A stretch of DNA of 64,000 nucleotides, taken from Cryptomeria japonica. Its lineage: Eukaryota > Streptophyta > Pinopsida > Cupressales > Cupressaceae. The translations under genes and the position numbers were made by a program. Below are positions 47,067 to 60,100 of this stretch, piece by piece. Numbering within the stretch: the first letter of the stretch is position 1; every line of letters begins with the position of its first letter. A model generated the notes under the pieces. The model was not told the origin of the DNA, searched no databases, and was given only the letters and a program-made list of their open reading frames with translations. Location: assembly GCF_030272615.1 (NCBI RefSeq), contig NC_081415.1, positions 187,067,233 to 187,131,232 of the forward strand. The letters run 5' to 3'.

Positions 47067-48092
47067 TTGACACCTTTTATCCTTGGAAAGAGTCAAGAAG
47101 AAGAGACCAGAGATGAAGACTTAGTAGAATGGATCTATAAAGATCCTATTACCACTGACATCCCACAAGCTAAGCTTCCCACAGATCAATACGACAAAGG
47201 TCTTCTCATTATGAAAAGAATGGGATATGATGGTCAGAGTGCATTGGGACCTTGCAAGCAAGGAAGACATGAACCATTGCAACCAGAATTAAAGCCCAAA
47301 GATAACATAGGCTTAGGATTTGAAAAAGAGGTCTTTCCTAAGCTTAGATTTAAAGGGAAACCCAACAAACCTCTATATCAACCTACGGTGAAGAGGCCAC
47401 CTTTGATTATAAAAGCAGCACCAAGCACCACACCAACTACTCCAATAAAGCTAAAAATCCTAGTGATACCCTCCACAACACTAGTCATTCCACCAATAAA
47501 ACCAACAACCCCATCAGCAGTAGCAATAATATCAATGGCACCCTTAACAACAGCAACTATATCAAAATTCCCAGCAGTATCGACAACACTAGCAATTCTC
47601 ATAGAAGCAACATATTCAACACTACCAATACTCCCTGTATCAAATTCATTGATCCCCATAATCCTTCCCGTAGCATCGATCATCTCATCTACAAGGGTAC
47701 ATCAACCAATCACACCTACAGTGTTTAATTCAAAGGATATCCCAGTCTGGTACAACAATCGATTACTGGAAAGTGACTCAGAGACTGACTCAAATGAGTG
47801 GGAATTTGATTCCGTCCAACTTAATACTTCAGATGAGGAAGACACATCACTACCTCCACCTTGCAAGGACATCCTTGTTTATAGAGAAGCACAGATAAAG
47901 ACCTCTTCGGTTCCTGAACTTGAAACATCTTCCACAGACCCTACATCACATCCTATGCCCGATTTAGACAAGGAGAGTACCATTAATGACCTTCACCACA
48001 ACATCTTAACCCCTATTGACACATCTTATGAACTTAACCTAATTGATGAGGTAATACCTATTAAACATCCTGAACTCATTGAATGGAACTAA
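47067..48092 (+). pseudogene. Linker between protease and RT of element B, with G-patch-like motif
   Basis: 341 codons. MKRMGYDGQSALG and DNIGLGF at about 47210-47325 resemble the G-patch found behind the protease in Tat/Ogre elements. Then a long low-complexity stretch rich in Thr, Pro, Ile and Ser (47390-47740), probably a tether, then acidic sequence. It stays in the RT frame. Confidence 0.6.
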
Positions 48093-49300
48093 TCTAATCC
48101 CCCATGCCTTGACCAATTCCAAAACGATGAGGTAATCATTGACTTCTTGGTACTAAGAGATAACATACCAAGTGGGGATCACAAAGCTGGATTTGCCATA
48201 GAACTTAATAGCGCAACATACTTTGGGACAGATGTCAAACCTTTCAGCTGCAAAAATATAACAATAAAACATGGTTCTTCTAGTGAAAACCACACTGTGG
48301 CACTATTTGATTCTACAAAAGTAAAAAGAAAGAGCATACCCAATGGTGAAAACCTCTCTAAGGCGCATGAGGATGAAAGGTTTGACATCCTCCCCTCTAG
48401 TACACAACAGGAACGATCAACAATTCTAATCAAGGAAACCAAAGAATTCAACATAGGAACTCCTAAGACTCCTCACCACATACATCTAGCATCTCTTTTA
48501 ACACCAGAGGAATAGCCTAAGTTTGTGGATTTCTTCTAGAAGCATCAGATCAACTTTGCATGGTCGTATGCAGACATGCCTGGTCTTGACCCTGATTTAG
48601 TCATGCATTACCTCACCATAGCAAAAGGAGCCAAGCCTGTCAAATAGAAGCTTTGCAAGATGCACCCTCAGATTGCAATGCTCGTCAAAGCAGAACTCAA
48701 GAAACTCTTGGATGTTGGTTTTATTAGACCAATTGATTACGCAGATTGGATATCCAATATTGTACCTATTGGCAAACCAAATGGGGGCATCTGTATCTGT
48801 ACTAACTTCAGAGATCTAAACAAAGCATGTCCTAAAGATGACTTCCCCCTACCAAACATCGACATAATCGTGGACCTAACAGCAACACATGCCATGCTCT
48901 CTCTCATGGATGGCTTTTTAGGGTACTATCAGATAAAGATCGCACCAGAGGATCAACATAAGACGACCTTCACATGTCCATGGGGAACCTACTGCTAGAA
49001 TGTAATGCCTTTTGGTCTAAATAATGCAGGAGCGACCTATCAAAGAGCAATGACCAACATATTTCATGATATGATGCACACCATCATGGAGGATTATGTC
49101 GATGATTTATTGGCAAAATCCTTAACATGAGAAGGTCATTTGGAAGTCTCAGATAAAATCTTTGATAGGCTAGAACAATATCATGTCTGACTCAACCCAA
49201 AGAAATGTGTCTTTGGAGTAACCTCAGGGAAGCTTCTAGGATACATTATCTCAAGAAAAGGCATTGAGGTCGATCCTACAAAAGTCAAGGCAATTATGGA
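48093..49300 (+). pseudogene. Reverse transcriptase of element B
   Basis: One frame from 47067 to 49952 with stops at 48090, 48513, about 48537 and 48645, 48996, 49128 and 49188. RT landmarks: LKKLLDVGFIRPIDYADWIS, NFRDLNKACPKDDFPLPNID, LSLMDGFLGYYQIKI, VMPFGLNNAGATYQRAM, and the catalytic YVDD at 49095-49106, then LNPKKCVFGV and LLGYIISRKGIE. Apart from the stops the fold is complete. It would copy the RNA in the particle. Confidence 0.85.
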
Positions 49301-49930
49301 CATGCCACCTCCCAGGAATATCAATCAGCTAAGGACACTACAAGGGCAACTACAATCCATCCGAAGATTCATTGCACAGCTGGCAGATAAATGTCACCCC
49401 TTTACACACTTGCTACACAAGAACATCTGCTTTCAATGGGATACCAGATGCCAACATGCATTCCAGATGCTAAAAGACTATCTCATGAATACACCATTGT
49501 TGATACCACCAGATCCAAGTAGACCTCTATTTCTCTATATTTCAGCAATAAATATAGCATTGGGTGTACTATTGGCACAACATAATGTAGAAGGGAAAGA
49601 GTGTGTTATTTATTACATCTCTCGCACATTGGTCAGCTATGAACTCAATTACACACCTATTGAGCGAGCTTGCCTAGCAGTAATCTTGGCAGCCACTAAG
49701 CTGCGGCACTACCTGTTAACACACAAAGTACAACTCATTGCTAAAATTGATCCACTAAAGTACTTACTTAGCAGAGCAGCATTGACAGGTCGTTTAGCCA
49801 AATGGGTGATGATTTTAAGTGAATCTGACATCGAGTATGTGGACTGTAAGGCTATTAAAGGTCAAGTTATTGCAAATCAATTGGTTGATGCACCTCTCAT
49901 AGGCGATCATCCTCTCATTTCCATTTTTTT
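49301..49930 (+). pseudogene. First RNase H of element B
   Basis: Same frame as RT, with no stop inside. QHAFQMLKDYLMNTP, then the RNase H start ISAINIALGVLLAQ (family: DAS or similar, here the Asp is changed), then YISRTLVSYELNYTPIERACLA and TGRLAKWVMILSE. Ends at a run of eight T (49923-49930), where the frame changes for the next domain. Confidence 0.75.
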
Positions 49931-50560
49931 CCAAATGAAGAGCTATTCATGATCACAGAAGCACAACCATGGAAGCTATACTTTGATGGTTCATACACTA
50001 GGCATGGCTCAGGGGCAGGCATTTTGTTTATCACACCTCAAGGTGACAGCATCCCGAAGTCTTACAGGCTCACATTTTCATGCACCAACAACATAGCTGA
50101 GTATGAGGCCTTGATCACAGGACTTTGACTGGTCGTACAATGGAAGCTAAACCAGCTACAAGTCTATGGTGACTCCCAACTAGTCATTCGACAAGCCACA
50201 GATGAATATCAAACCAAGGATGATAAACTCATGCCGTACAAACAAATGGTGGACAAATTTAAGGCATCATTTACTACTATCACCTTTGAGAAAATACCTC
50301 AAGATCAGAATTGAGCTACTGACGCTATGGCTACTATTGCATCTCTCCTAGATCTTCGACAAAATTCAACATGGTATGAGTTCTTGGTAGAACAGCTTTG
50401 GATTCCCGCTTATGATATTCCTGAAACCAAAATGATATGTCACCTTGTTAGTTCTGTCTCCCCATGGTACGATGAGTTCTACACCTATCTCCGCGATCAC
50501 ACACTTCCTCCTAAACAATCGAATAACCAACATAAAACCTTCATTCGCCAAACCGCTTGA
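49931..50560 (+). pseudogene. Second, archaeal-type RNase H of element B
   Basis: Reads WKLYFDGSYTRHGSGAGI, CTNNIAEYEALITGL, stop, then VYGDSQLVIRQATDEY and IPQDQN, stop, ATDAMATIASLL. The order D, E, D matches the RNase HI-type domain added to pol in the Tat clade. Stops are TGA at 50126 and 50312, both where relatives have Arg. The frame continues to integrase. Confidence 0.85.
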
Positions 50561-51718
50561 TATATCGTCATTGCCAAAAGCCTTTACTGACATAGTCTTG
50601 ATAGTACTCTCCTTCGATGTTTGGAACGGGATGAGATAAAAAAGGCCTTGGAAGATGTCCATGAAGGAATTTGTGGGACTCACTCAAGCGGTCCTTCCCT
50701 AGCCAAGAAAATCATACATGCAGGATACTATTGGCCATCCATGACAAAAGACTCCTACTATTTTGTTAGAAAATGCAAGAAATGCCAAGTTCATGGAGAC
50801 CTAATACATGCACCCGCACAGGAATTACAGCCCATCACAACGCCATGGCCCTTTTGTCAATGGGGACTTGACCTTGTGGGTAAGATCCATCCATCCTCAT
50901 CCAACGGCCACAAATTCATTATTACTGCCACCGAATACTTCACAAAGTGGATCGAAGTTGTTCCACTTACCCAAGTCACCAGCAAGAAGATCACCTCATT
51001 CATCCTTAATTACATCATCTATCAGTATGGTGTACCCATGTCTATCATCACAGATAACAGGCTTCCTTTCAAAAATCAGGATGTCCATGAACTTTGTGAG
51101 AAGTTTCATATCCAACGCTGCTTTTCCACTCCCTATTACCCACAAGGAAATGGTCAGGCTGAAGCATCAAATAAAAACATATTGAGAATCCTCAAGAAAA
51201 TAGTCAATGATGTCAGTCATGATTGGCATGTTCAATTGAATCCAACACTATGGGCGTATCAAACTAGCATTCGAACCCCTATAGGCGCAATTCCCTACTC
51301 ACTAGTCTATGGTGCAGAAGCCATCTACCTATTGAGGTTGAGATACCATCACTATGGGTTTCCTTGCATAATCTAATAGATGATGAAGCATACCGAGTCT
51401 CACGTCTCCAAGACTTGGAACTACTTGATGAAAACCAACAAGCTGCATACAACCACCTCAAGGCCTATCAGCAGCGCATGAGCAGAAGCTATAATCATTG
51501 GGTTAGACCTCTTACATTTGAGGTAGGTGATCTTCAAGAGAGAGAATCCTTGTAACTAACCCAACAAAGAACATCAGGGAAAGTTTGAAAAAAACTAGCT
51601 GGGCCCATATGTTTTCACTGCTGTATTTGGGTCCGGAGCATATCAGTTGGCTATGTCAGAAGGAGAACCACTAGCAGATTTGATCAACAACATGCACCTC
51701 AAAAGGTTCTATACCTAA
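50561..51718 (+). pseudogene. Integrase of element B
   Basis: HHCC zinc finger (HEGICGTHSSG, then CKKCQ near 50785), first Asp in WGLDLVG (about 50870), second in IITDNRLPF (about 51053), Glu in GNGQAEASNK (about 51160). The catalytic triad is intact and 51376 codons read without a stop from 50621. A shift near 51330 moves the C-terminal part (LIDDEAYRVSRLQDL, QQAAYNHLKAYQQRM, LINNMHLKRFYT) to another frame, ending in TAA near 51718. Confidence 0.85.
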
Positions 51719-52665
51719 GCTGTACAGAGCATCAAGCTCCCATACATATCAAAAAATACCAAAAACCTTTAGAAAAATATCCTGAAGAAAATACAAAAAA
51801 ATCAAAATAGTAAAGAAAAATCATGCATCCAAATGGTGAACAACCACTTCGGTGGCACCTTGGGTAAGTGCGATGGTGAAAACCTGGAAAACAGGTGCCA
51901 CTCGTAAAGGCTATGGCTCCATTGTCTTTCAGGCTTATTGTGATCACATTTATTACATACACACATCCATCTATCCAAACCATGGCTTGTTATTGATCTG
52001 TAATTAAAGAAAAGTACCTCATGCATCTTGCATCCCACTTTTTCATAGTCATTTCTAAAACTAGGGGCAATGCCCTTAACCTCTTGATGGAAGTGGATTT
52101 TCTGCATTACTTATTGATTCATTGAATTCTTCATTGGAAAATGTCTCATCAAAAATACCAAAAACATTCAAAAACAATAATCAAAAATACCAAAACATTG
52201 GAAAACTATCTCGCAAAAATTTAAAAAAAAACATTAGAAAACATCGAAAAACAAACAAAAAATAGTGGGCGTGTGCACAAAGATGGTGGTCAGAAAAGTG
52301 GACACCACCCAAAAAAAATGAAAAAACATGCAGCGCTTATGTGGTTTTAAAATATGAAATTCCCACGTACGCACTTAGGTTTGTTCTTCCCGAGCCTAGA
52401 AAAGGTAGCACGTACACACTGCTTTTAGGAAAATGAGTGTGTACGTGCTACTCCTATGAAATTGAGTGTGTACACGCTGCTCATAGGAAAATGAGTGCGT
52501 ATGCGCTAACAATCCAAATAAAACCATGTACGCGGTGCTTGGTAAAAAATGTTTTAAAAAAAAAACTGGGTCTCATTTACCCATGAATCACGCGTTTTTA
52601 ACTTTGTTTTTTCCCAACTTCCTCTCCTAAACTGCAAACAGGGTGCTAGATTTGTCCTTCAGGCT
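51719..52665. other. Non-coding region behind integrase of B
   Basis: Two parts. 51740-52260 is rich in CAAAAATACC and related A-rich text, like the start of the window. 52360-52550 has the TACGTGCT repeats described separately. No polypurine tract or LTR was found. Confidence 0.6.
52360..52550. repeat. Repeats with GTGTGTAC(G/A)(T/C)GCT
   Basis: About 36-bp units: AAATGAGTGTGTACGTGCT, AAATTGAGTGTGTACACGC, AAATGAGTGCGTATGCGCT, with further relatives such as CACGTACGCAC (52361) and TGTACGCGGTGCT (52528). Confidence 0.65.
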
Positions 52666-55290
52666 ATGGATAAAGGTTAGTTTTTGTTTATTTTTGTCTC
52701 TCTTTCCGGTTTATGCAATTTGTTTTACATTTTGAATTTAATTTCATTAATTTTGATTAGGTTTTTCATTTTTTGTTTCAAAAACCAGATTCTTCTAACC
52801 CAGAACAAGAACAACTAAATGCACCTCCTAAAAACCCACAAGAACAACCAAATGCATCTCCTGAAAACACACAAGAAGAACCCCCAATTCCTCCTTTTGA
52901 CCACACACCCGAAACACAGAAAGAATTAATTAATCAGTTAGGATAAAATATGTCTAAAATCAATAGACTCATTGTAAAATTGAAAACTTCTAAACTTCAC
53001 CATCATCAATCCCTCGCCACTAGCCTAGAAACATTAGCTAGTGGTGCCATAGATATTTCCATAGAAATTACCAAATGGGGAAGTTTTAGGGATAGGTGTC
53101 ATCAATTCTATTCCAATGGGCTATCATACAATGGAGTAAGAAACAAAAATATTTCTAAACAACAAATATGTACCCTTTTTGTTGATCCCAAAACTGGTCA
53201 GTCATTACCTCTTAATGCAAAGAGGTTTCCCATACATTGGTGTACCAATGTGCAGATGAAGAATCTTTTTTGGTAGAGGTGGTGGATGGTCTTTGATGAT
53301 CCACCTTGTAATAATTTTGAGGTGCCATTATATTTTTTGAGAAAAATATATTGTGAGTTTGTGCTCAATGTGCGGTCAAACTATTTTGACATGAGAGAGT
53401 TTCATGGTAGAGGTGGTGGCTTTGCCCAAGATAGACCTAGAGCCCATAGGCGATTAGCCATAGAGAGTCACCGCCCCCTAGCACCCAAACCCAAGGTGCA
53501 TCATGTTGTCCCATTAGAGCTAAAAGAGTCGATGGAGCTACAAACTCTTCAGGCGGCCACAACATTAGCTAGTGCCATCATCCAGCATGGGATGTCATTA
53601 GCACACCCTATTATATTGGATGATGAGCCATTAGAGGGCGACAGAGAGCCCATCGAGCATATGTGTGTTAGTTGCTTGGGGATATGCTCGGGGATGGATG
53701 ATGCAGCTGGTGTAGATGGATCCTCATATCATCTGTACATGATTTGCAGCTATAGATGTCAGGTTCACATGGTTGAGGATGTCATGCTGATAGATGAGTT
53801 GATGGACATGGTGTTTTCCCCTGAGCCACAGACACATGTGTGTTGATTTGAATTCATAACATTTTATTTTATCAATCACTTTAAATTTGTAATTAGATAA
53901 ATGAATTTTCATTTATACATCAATTTAAATTGAGACAAACAATATGCATTTCAGGATGGAGCAGCAGTATCCCATACACCTCCCCTAGTTACTATAGTTG
54001 CAACTTCAATGCCTGAGGTATAAATTTTGTAACATGTTAAAATAAAATAGTACACATTGAATTCAAAAAAATACAAGATATACTAACCATCTTTAATGCT
54101 TGGTCCAATTTCTGGTTTGTAGGTGTTGATAGGGGATGAAATGTCCAAGATTGATGACATCACGCTCTCAGCGATCGATTTTGGCCTACAAGGCTATATG
54201 GTATCATATTTTGTACAACTCTTTTTATGTATTGTTTTGATGGAATATGCAAGTCATTTCATTTTAGATTTTTAAAATTATGTTTAATTTATTATCTGTA
54301 CTAATATCTCATGTTAATTTTGTGTTTTTAGGGTACCCCCTCCATGTCAAGGGCTCGTCCTACGAAAAAGGATTCCTCAAAGACACCAAAACATGTGAAG
54401 AAGTTAATTGAACACATTTTTATTTGTACAATTGTTTGAAAATGTTGAAATCAAGTATTAGTTGGGGTTTGTAGATTGATTAGTGTTTTTTGTCTATTTT
54501 ACATGTACAATGGCCATTGAGCTTTGTGGATTTGTTGAATGCACCTGATTCGCTCGCGGATCAAGAGAGGGCCGAGGTATGTATCTCTACTTTATTTTCT
54601 TGATTTCATAATTATATGTACACATACATGTGAACTTGTGATATATTATAATCTTATAATTTTTTCATACAAGAAATATCCATACCTATTTTGTCAATGG
54701 CGAGCCCTCCTCCTTGCACTAGAGAAGCATCTCAAGATCCGGTACACTTTTGTTTGATATGTAAAATTAATTGTTTTTAACCTTCAATACTTATCATTAT
54801 ATTAATTGTATTTAATCTTTGTACCTTTTTTGTATAGGTAATAGTGATAGTTTCTACATCGATGATGAGCCATCCTCAATCCATTGGAGAAGCATCTCAG
54901 GCACAGGTACATCATTGTTCTCTTTCCTATATATTTTAAGTGTTTTTGATATATTTATGTTAGTACATTGTATTAATTGTACATTTAATCTACAATAGAT
55001 CCCTTCGCGGTACGACCATAACGTGGATCCATTTAAGTATGTCTTCAAGAAAACTCCTAAGAGTGACAAGGAGAGGACAACGAAGACATTAGCTCCTGGA
55101 TCAGCCGATGAGGTAATCTACATTTCAATTGCAAAGGAATTAAAGTTAAATGCATAGTTATGTTGTTAATTGTGAACTATTTTCTACAAAAGAATTCTAA
55201 CTTGGCTTTTGAATTGTGGTTTTGCAACCATCTATAGAGCCACATACTGCACCGAAGAGGCTTGATTTTGATGATCCACCACAAGTTTAG
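52666..55290 (+). pseudogene. Decayed multi-exon gene of unknown function
   Basis: I do not recognise the protein. Exon model with GT/AG borders: 52666-52675, 52789-53837, 53955-54017, 54123-54200, 54332-54394, 54484-54576, 54674-54741, 54838-54906, 54999-55112, 55240-55290 (stop TAG). Introns are 89-131 bases. From exon 2 on, exons begin and end on codon borders (phase 0), except exon 7, which is out by two bases. Exon 1 (ATGGATAAAG) joins exon 2 in the frame that runs through 1049 bases. Exon 2 has two stops (TAA 52944, TAG 53274), so the gene is dead. The joined product would be about 550 residues: a Pro/Gln-rich start, a middle part with HGRGGGFAQDRPRAHRR and a Cys-rich patch, and a Ser/Pro-rich tail. 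Exons 7 and 8 end alike (EASQ). It could be a host gene caught by element B, a gene of another transposon, or a lineage-specific gene. Confidence 0.55.
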
Positions 55291-55941
55291 GATCATATAG
55301 TGTTAGTTTTGGTCATAGAATGACCAATACATGTAGATATATTCTACATTTTTTATGTATATCGATTTGGACATGGCTTATGCCACATTTTTGTAATACT
55401 TGTATTGACTTGGCAGACATGCCTTTTTTTATATATATAAATATCGATATTTGATCCAATAAATGTGTAATGCGTTCATTATTTTGTATTCGTTGTATTT
55501 TGTGGTTGTCCTTTTATAAATTTAAATGAATATTTTATGTAATCAACAATATGAATATAAACAACAAAAATATATGATAGAAAACATTGCAATCATGGAA
55601 TATGATTTGATAAAATTTCTAAAATGTTGAATTAACCCTACAAAAATCCTTGTATTTAGTTCATTATTGTGTATTCGTTGTATTTGGTGCCTACCCTTTT
55701 ATAAATTTAAATGAATATTTGCATATGTAATCAACAATATGAATATAAACAACAAAAATCGACAATATGAATATAAACAACAATGTGTTTGGTGCGAGAG
55801 CACCCTCACACTCGCAATGGTCAAATTTTGTTCATCGTGTGCACAAACCGATGTCATGAGCGTGTCTGGGTGGGCAGGTTTATGCTAGGCATGCCCTTGT
55901 CATGCATCCCAAAGTGCCAGAATGTCGAGAGTCATACTGTA
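55291..55941. repeat. Region behind the multi-exon gene, with a 185-bp-offset duplication
   Basis: TTCATTATT.TGTATTCGTTG through ATGAATATAAACAACAAAAAT occurs at about 55475-55580 and 55660-55770. 55291-55470 may be the 3' untranslated part of the gene. No other feature seen before element C. Confidence 0.6.
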
Positions 55942-57106
55942 TGTTGTTCACCAAAAGTGATAACCCAAGTATACCTGCAAATCTATCTATGAGATAGCCA
56001 ATCTCAATCAATGAAACACCTCAGGGCTTGGACAAAATGACAAGGATATGAATCCTTCTACTCTTCAGGCTCTGCAAAACCTAGGTGGGTATACCTTTGA
56101 TGAATTTAATCAGACCTATTACACACAAGACTGCATCAATCAAAAGCAGATGGATCTCAAAAGGTTCAAAAACTAAGATAACTGCAGATGGGCTAGATCC
56201 ACACTTGCAACTCAACATTTTGAATCATGAGATGGAGGGACACTTCCACATAACATAAAATATAAAAAGATATTTTGATTTTGGATTTTTAAATGGTGTT
56301 TTGACAACCTTTAAATATTACAAGAGACCAGTGCCTTATCCAGGGCACAGAGTCATGCATAAAACTGGAAGAGAAATATCAGATGCAAGTTCTTTTCAAC
56401 ATTAAATTTTCATGTATGAATGCCTTACATTAATACAATCCTCTGCTCTACAACAAAACCATACTTATATGTAGATATCCAATATGCATTCAAAATCATT
56501 AATGTTGGGTTTTAGGATTTAAATCCTTCCTTGAAGAATACCCAAAAGACAACATTACACTCTTAGAGGAATCTAAAAGAGACAACTCAAATTATCCTTG
56601 ATAATATGAAATTATATGAATCTAAGTACATTTTGGAGACAATTTCATGGAAATTCACACATGCCTTGCATATGTGTGAACCTGCAAACTGAAACTAAAC
56701 CTACAGTAAAAACAACACTGAAAACATAGATGAACACACTGTCATTTGCATTGATAAAAGGATGCCATCATTGGAACCTGCAATTTTGGATTTCTCCCTT
56801 GGAGCAAATCTCTCAAAAATTGGAACCCCTACAACTGAGAAGAATTGGGAATAAAAAGGAGACGGAACCAAATCAAATCTGCAACTGAATTGCCAAGTGT
56901 TTCCTCTCTAACTGAATTTTGTTCCCATGGAAACTGATTCCAAAATATCCCACATTTGTCAAAATTAACCCCATAATCGGATTTCTCACTCCAAGAGCTT
57001 TCCGAAAACATATAACACTTTATATTTTGGGCAAAATTTAGACCCTAGGCGAATTAATTCCCCAATGTGCTCAATCATTTAAATTTTTTGAATTTTAATA
57101 TAGTCA
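55942..57106 (-). repeat. 3' LTR of element C
   Basis: 1165 bp; plus strand starts TGTTGTTCACC and ends TATAGTCA. Differs from the right copy by scattered single bases and a 2-3 base indel (near 56178). Confidence 0.8.
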
Positions 57107-60100
57107 GAACTATATCATTTATTCATTTTAAATTTGATTTTTGCCTCCATTTGGTCCTAACACTTTTGCCACATGGTGGGGTTTGATTGGCTGATGAGGT
57201 CTACTGGGCACCACCTAGTATGACACCTCATCACTGCCACGTCATCTGCTTTGTCATAGCCACTTGGCCACCACATGTACACCACCTCAGTGCCATGTCA
57301 TCGCCACTAGACTGCCACCTGTGTGCCAACTATGTGCCACATCACTGCCACCTCACCGGGACCCGCCTGCTGGACTGCTGACTATACCCACCACCTGGCT
57401 TTTGCAACTTCACAGGGTGTAACTTGCGTGCATCTTCCTTTCGCGAAATAGCGTGCACCATTGATCCATCTCGAACTTGCTCACTCATTAAGCCAGCCTT
57501 CCTCTGCAAAATTTTGCCTGTTTGCCTCGAGAAGCATGCCTGCATGGGGTCCACCTGGTCGCCGCTCAATCATCTCCTCCATCGCCTCGGGATGCGTGGT
57601 CACGCGTGGGCCCACCTTGGGTGCCATCAAGCACCATCCGTCAAAAGCCTATATGGCTTAGACATATTACTTGGGTAAGGCCTTGGTTATAAATATTAAA
57701 GTTTTCCCTTCCACCACCAATGTGGGATAATATCGTTTTGCCTGGTAATGCACTTTGAAGGAATTTCTGGGACTTTCATGGCTGCCAGTGCATTTTATTG
57801 GAGATTTTAAGGAAGTTTTCAACACCACAGAGAGGGAGGACTGGCCTTCATTTGCTAATCTTCTGCACTCTTTAAACTCCAACACCATACATGCCAATTG
57901 CATTTGGTTCTCAACGCTGCCTCTCCATAACTCCACGCAGGGGAATACTATTACATTTGGCATTATTCCATGTTTCAATGGCCTTTATCACCAATCATGT
58001 GAGAGGGGACTTGCTATTTTATTCATGCTGAAGGAGAGAAGACACCACATGATCATTTGGAACTGCAGGCTACTATACACCATCACATTGCATTTGCCCT
58101 TTCACTGACTAGAGAATTTCACGTGGTGAAGGAGGTTTTACACCCAGCAAACTGCATTGTTTTCTAAAAAAAAAACTCAATCCTCTCTCATGGCACGCAA
58201 GAGGAGAACAACATTCTGACTTGCAATGCCTCTACTTTGAAACTTCAATGCTGCCCGAGCATCACGTGGGGTGAGGGGGAATTGCAACAGTTACAATTTG
58301 CTGTTGGTTTTCAACTCCATCAGCACTAATTTCCTCCTCTCATCTTGCATTAATTTGGAGTTTTTCTTTTTGAATGCTGAATGTTATATGACTTCTGATA
58401 TCATCCCCTTCCATCATGTTACCTGCCATCATTGCAATTGCATAAAAATAATTCATACTATTGCTCCTCCACCATTCTTGCAAAGGAGAGGATTAGCTCC
58501 ACACTTTACATACCAGGCATAGGGAAGATGCCAGGAAAAGTCACGGCATTGGCAACACACTTGCCAAATGCATTACTAAAGAATTGTATTTGCAAACTAT
58601 TTTTAAATCCTTTTAATTTGCTACAGCAGGGGAAGACATTGGCAAAGTTGTGGAATTTGGCTCTTGCCAGCCATTGCATAAGTTTTTTTTTTTTAAAAAA
58701 AACTTGGAACCTCTGATATGCTACTGTTGAACATTCAACATTGAATAATCCAATATCATTAATCACTTCCTCGATTATCTCTAGGGGTTGAAATGCCATA
58801 AAATGAAAACATTCTGTCACACAATTAATGTGCGAGCATGAGCCAAGTCGGGCCCCAAAGTGGGTCCGACTAAATTTTTTTTTTGATTTCACGCAACTGA
58901 CCTCTGGAATGATTCAGGAACTTTAAACACACCTCTGGAAATGATCGACATCATTTTCGGATCATAAAATTGCATTTTTCAACTTTTAGGCAATTACGCC
59001 ACAATTTTCGCATTTAATCGCGAAGACGTAATTTTCAAACCTATCAAAACACCTTTCTAGAGCTTGCTATCTGACAGGCGTGTACTCTGATATACAAGGA
59101 TGACTTCTACCAAACAGCTTCTCAAGATGAGTCCTGAACAAAGAGATATTAAGTTTTGAAAATGCCCAACTGGCTTTGTCGACACTGCGGACCTGATGAA
59201 GTCAATGTCCTGGCAACACATGACGCCTTTCTCAAAGATATCAAACGACCTCCATAGGCCCTCGAATTTGAAACATAGGTACCTTAAAGTACATATTAAA
59301 TCTTTGAATTCTCAGTTCGATCACCAGGCTGATAGGATGCAAACGGCGCGCTCACCAAAACGGCTACATTAACTGATATAACACTGGAGTGCGGATAACT
59401 GAATTTGATGGTAAAATGAGCTCTTTTGAAAACCGATCAAATGGATTGATAAAGGCTTGAAATTTGAAACGTAGCTCATCATTTATACCAACATTAGCCC
59501 AAAACAAACATTATGGCATGACACTTACTGAGGCAACTTTTACACTTGTGCGAAACAGGGCTCCGACTAGCTGTCGAAACAAGGACTTGCCAAAACATAG
59601 AAACTGCAAATGGATTTGGCTTCAAAAACTGAGCAAATGAATTCATTAAGACTTGAAAATTTGTGAGCTCACTCACATTTGTGCATAGAATTGAATCCAC
59701 TTTGAATTTCTTCATGACAATCAATAGGGTAAAAGATGTAATTGTCCAAAGTAGCCTACTCAATAAAAACTGCATTTGTGCCTAAAATGCACTTCCAGCT
59801 CACCCCTCAAACTGGGTACCTCATAAGCTTATCCAAATTGGACTCTGAAAGTTGCACATCACTAAATAGCCCAAATGAAAGGCGTGGGACATGAATCCCG
59901 AGCCTTATCCTCTGAAAATCAACTGGCTCCATTTTACCCCCTTGCTAACTAGGCCATTCAAACTAACTCATTCGGGTACTTTTCTGACATGCAGGGCAAA
60001 ATTTTGAAATGGGCCTCTAAACTTGATTCAATTTTAATTAGTCCCAACAGTGGCTCTAACTGGGGATGGTTGATTGCGAGATCAACACAAGAATCCAGAT

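Larger units (their letters stand above)
40293..51718 (+). mobile_element. Element B: Tat-lineage Gypsy element, 3' LTR not found
   Basis: 5' LTR, primer site, long leader, gag, protease, RT, RNase H, second (archaeal-type) RNase H and integrase, in that order. The second RNase H is the mark of the Tat clade (Ogre, Retand and relatives). Catalytic motifs of RT and integrase are kept, but stops and shifts interrupt all parts and the protease Asp is changed. No matching 3' LTR or polypurine tract appears before the window end. The element is either truncated or its 3' part was replaced by the sequence from 51719 on. Confidence 0.85.

Noticed and set aside
47378-47683. Minus-strand 101-codon frame rich in Gly, Val and Ile
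   Set aside because: It is the shadow of the Thr/Pro/Ile-rich linker in element B.
57187-57678. CCAC-rich stretch as a coding exon
   Set aside because: Several frames are open on both strands because of the base composition; none has a domain.
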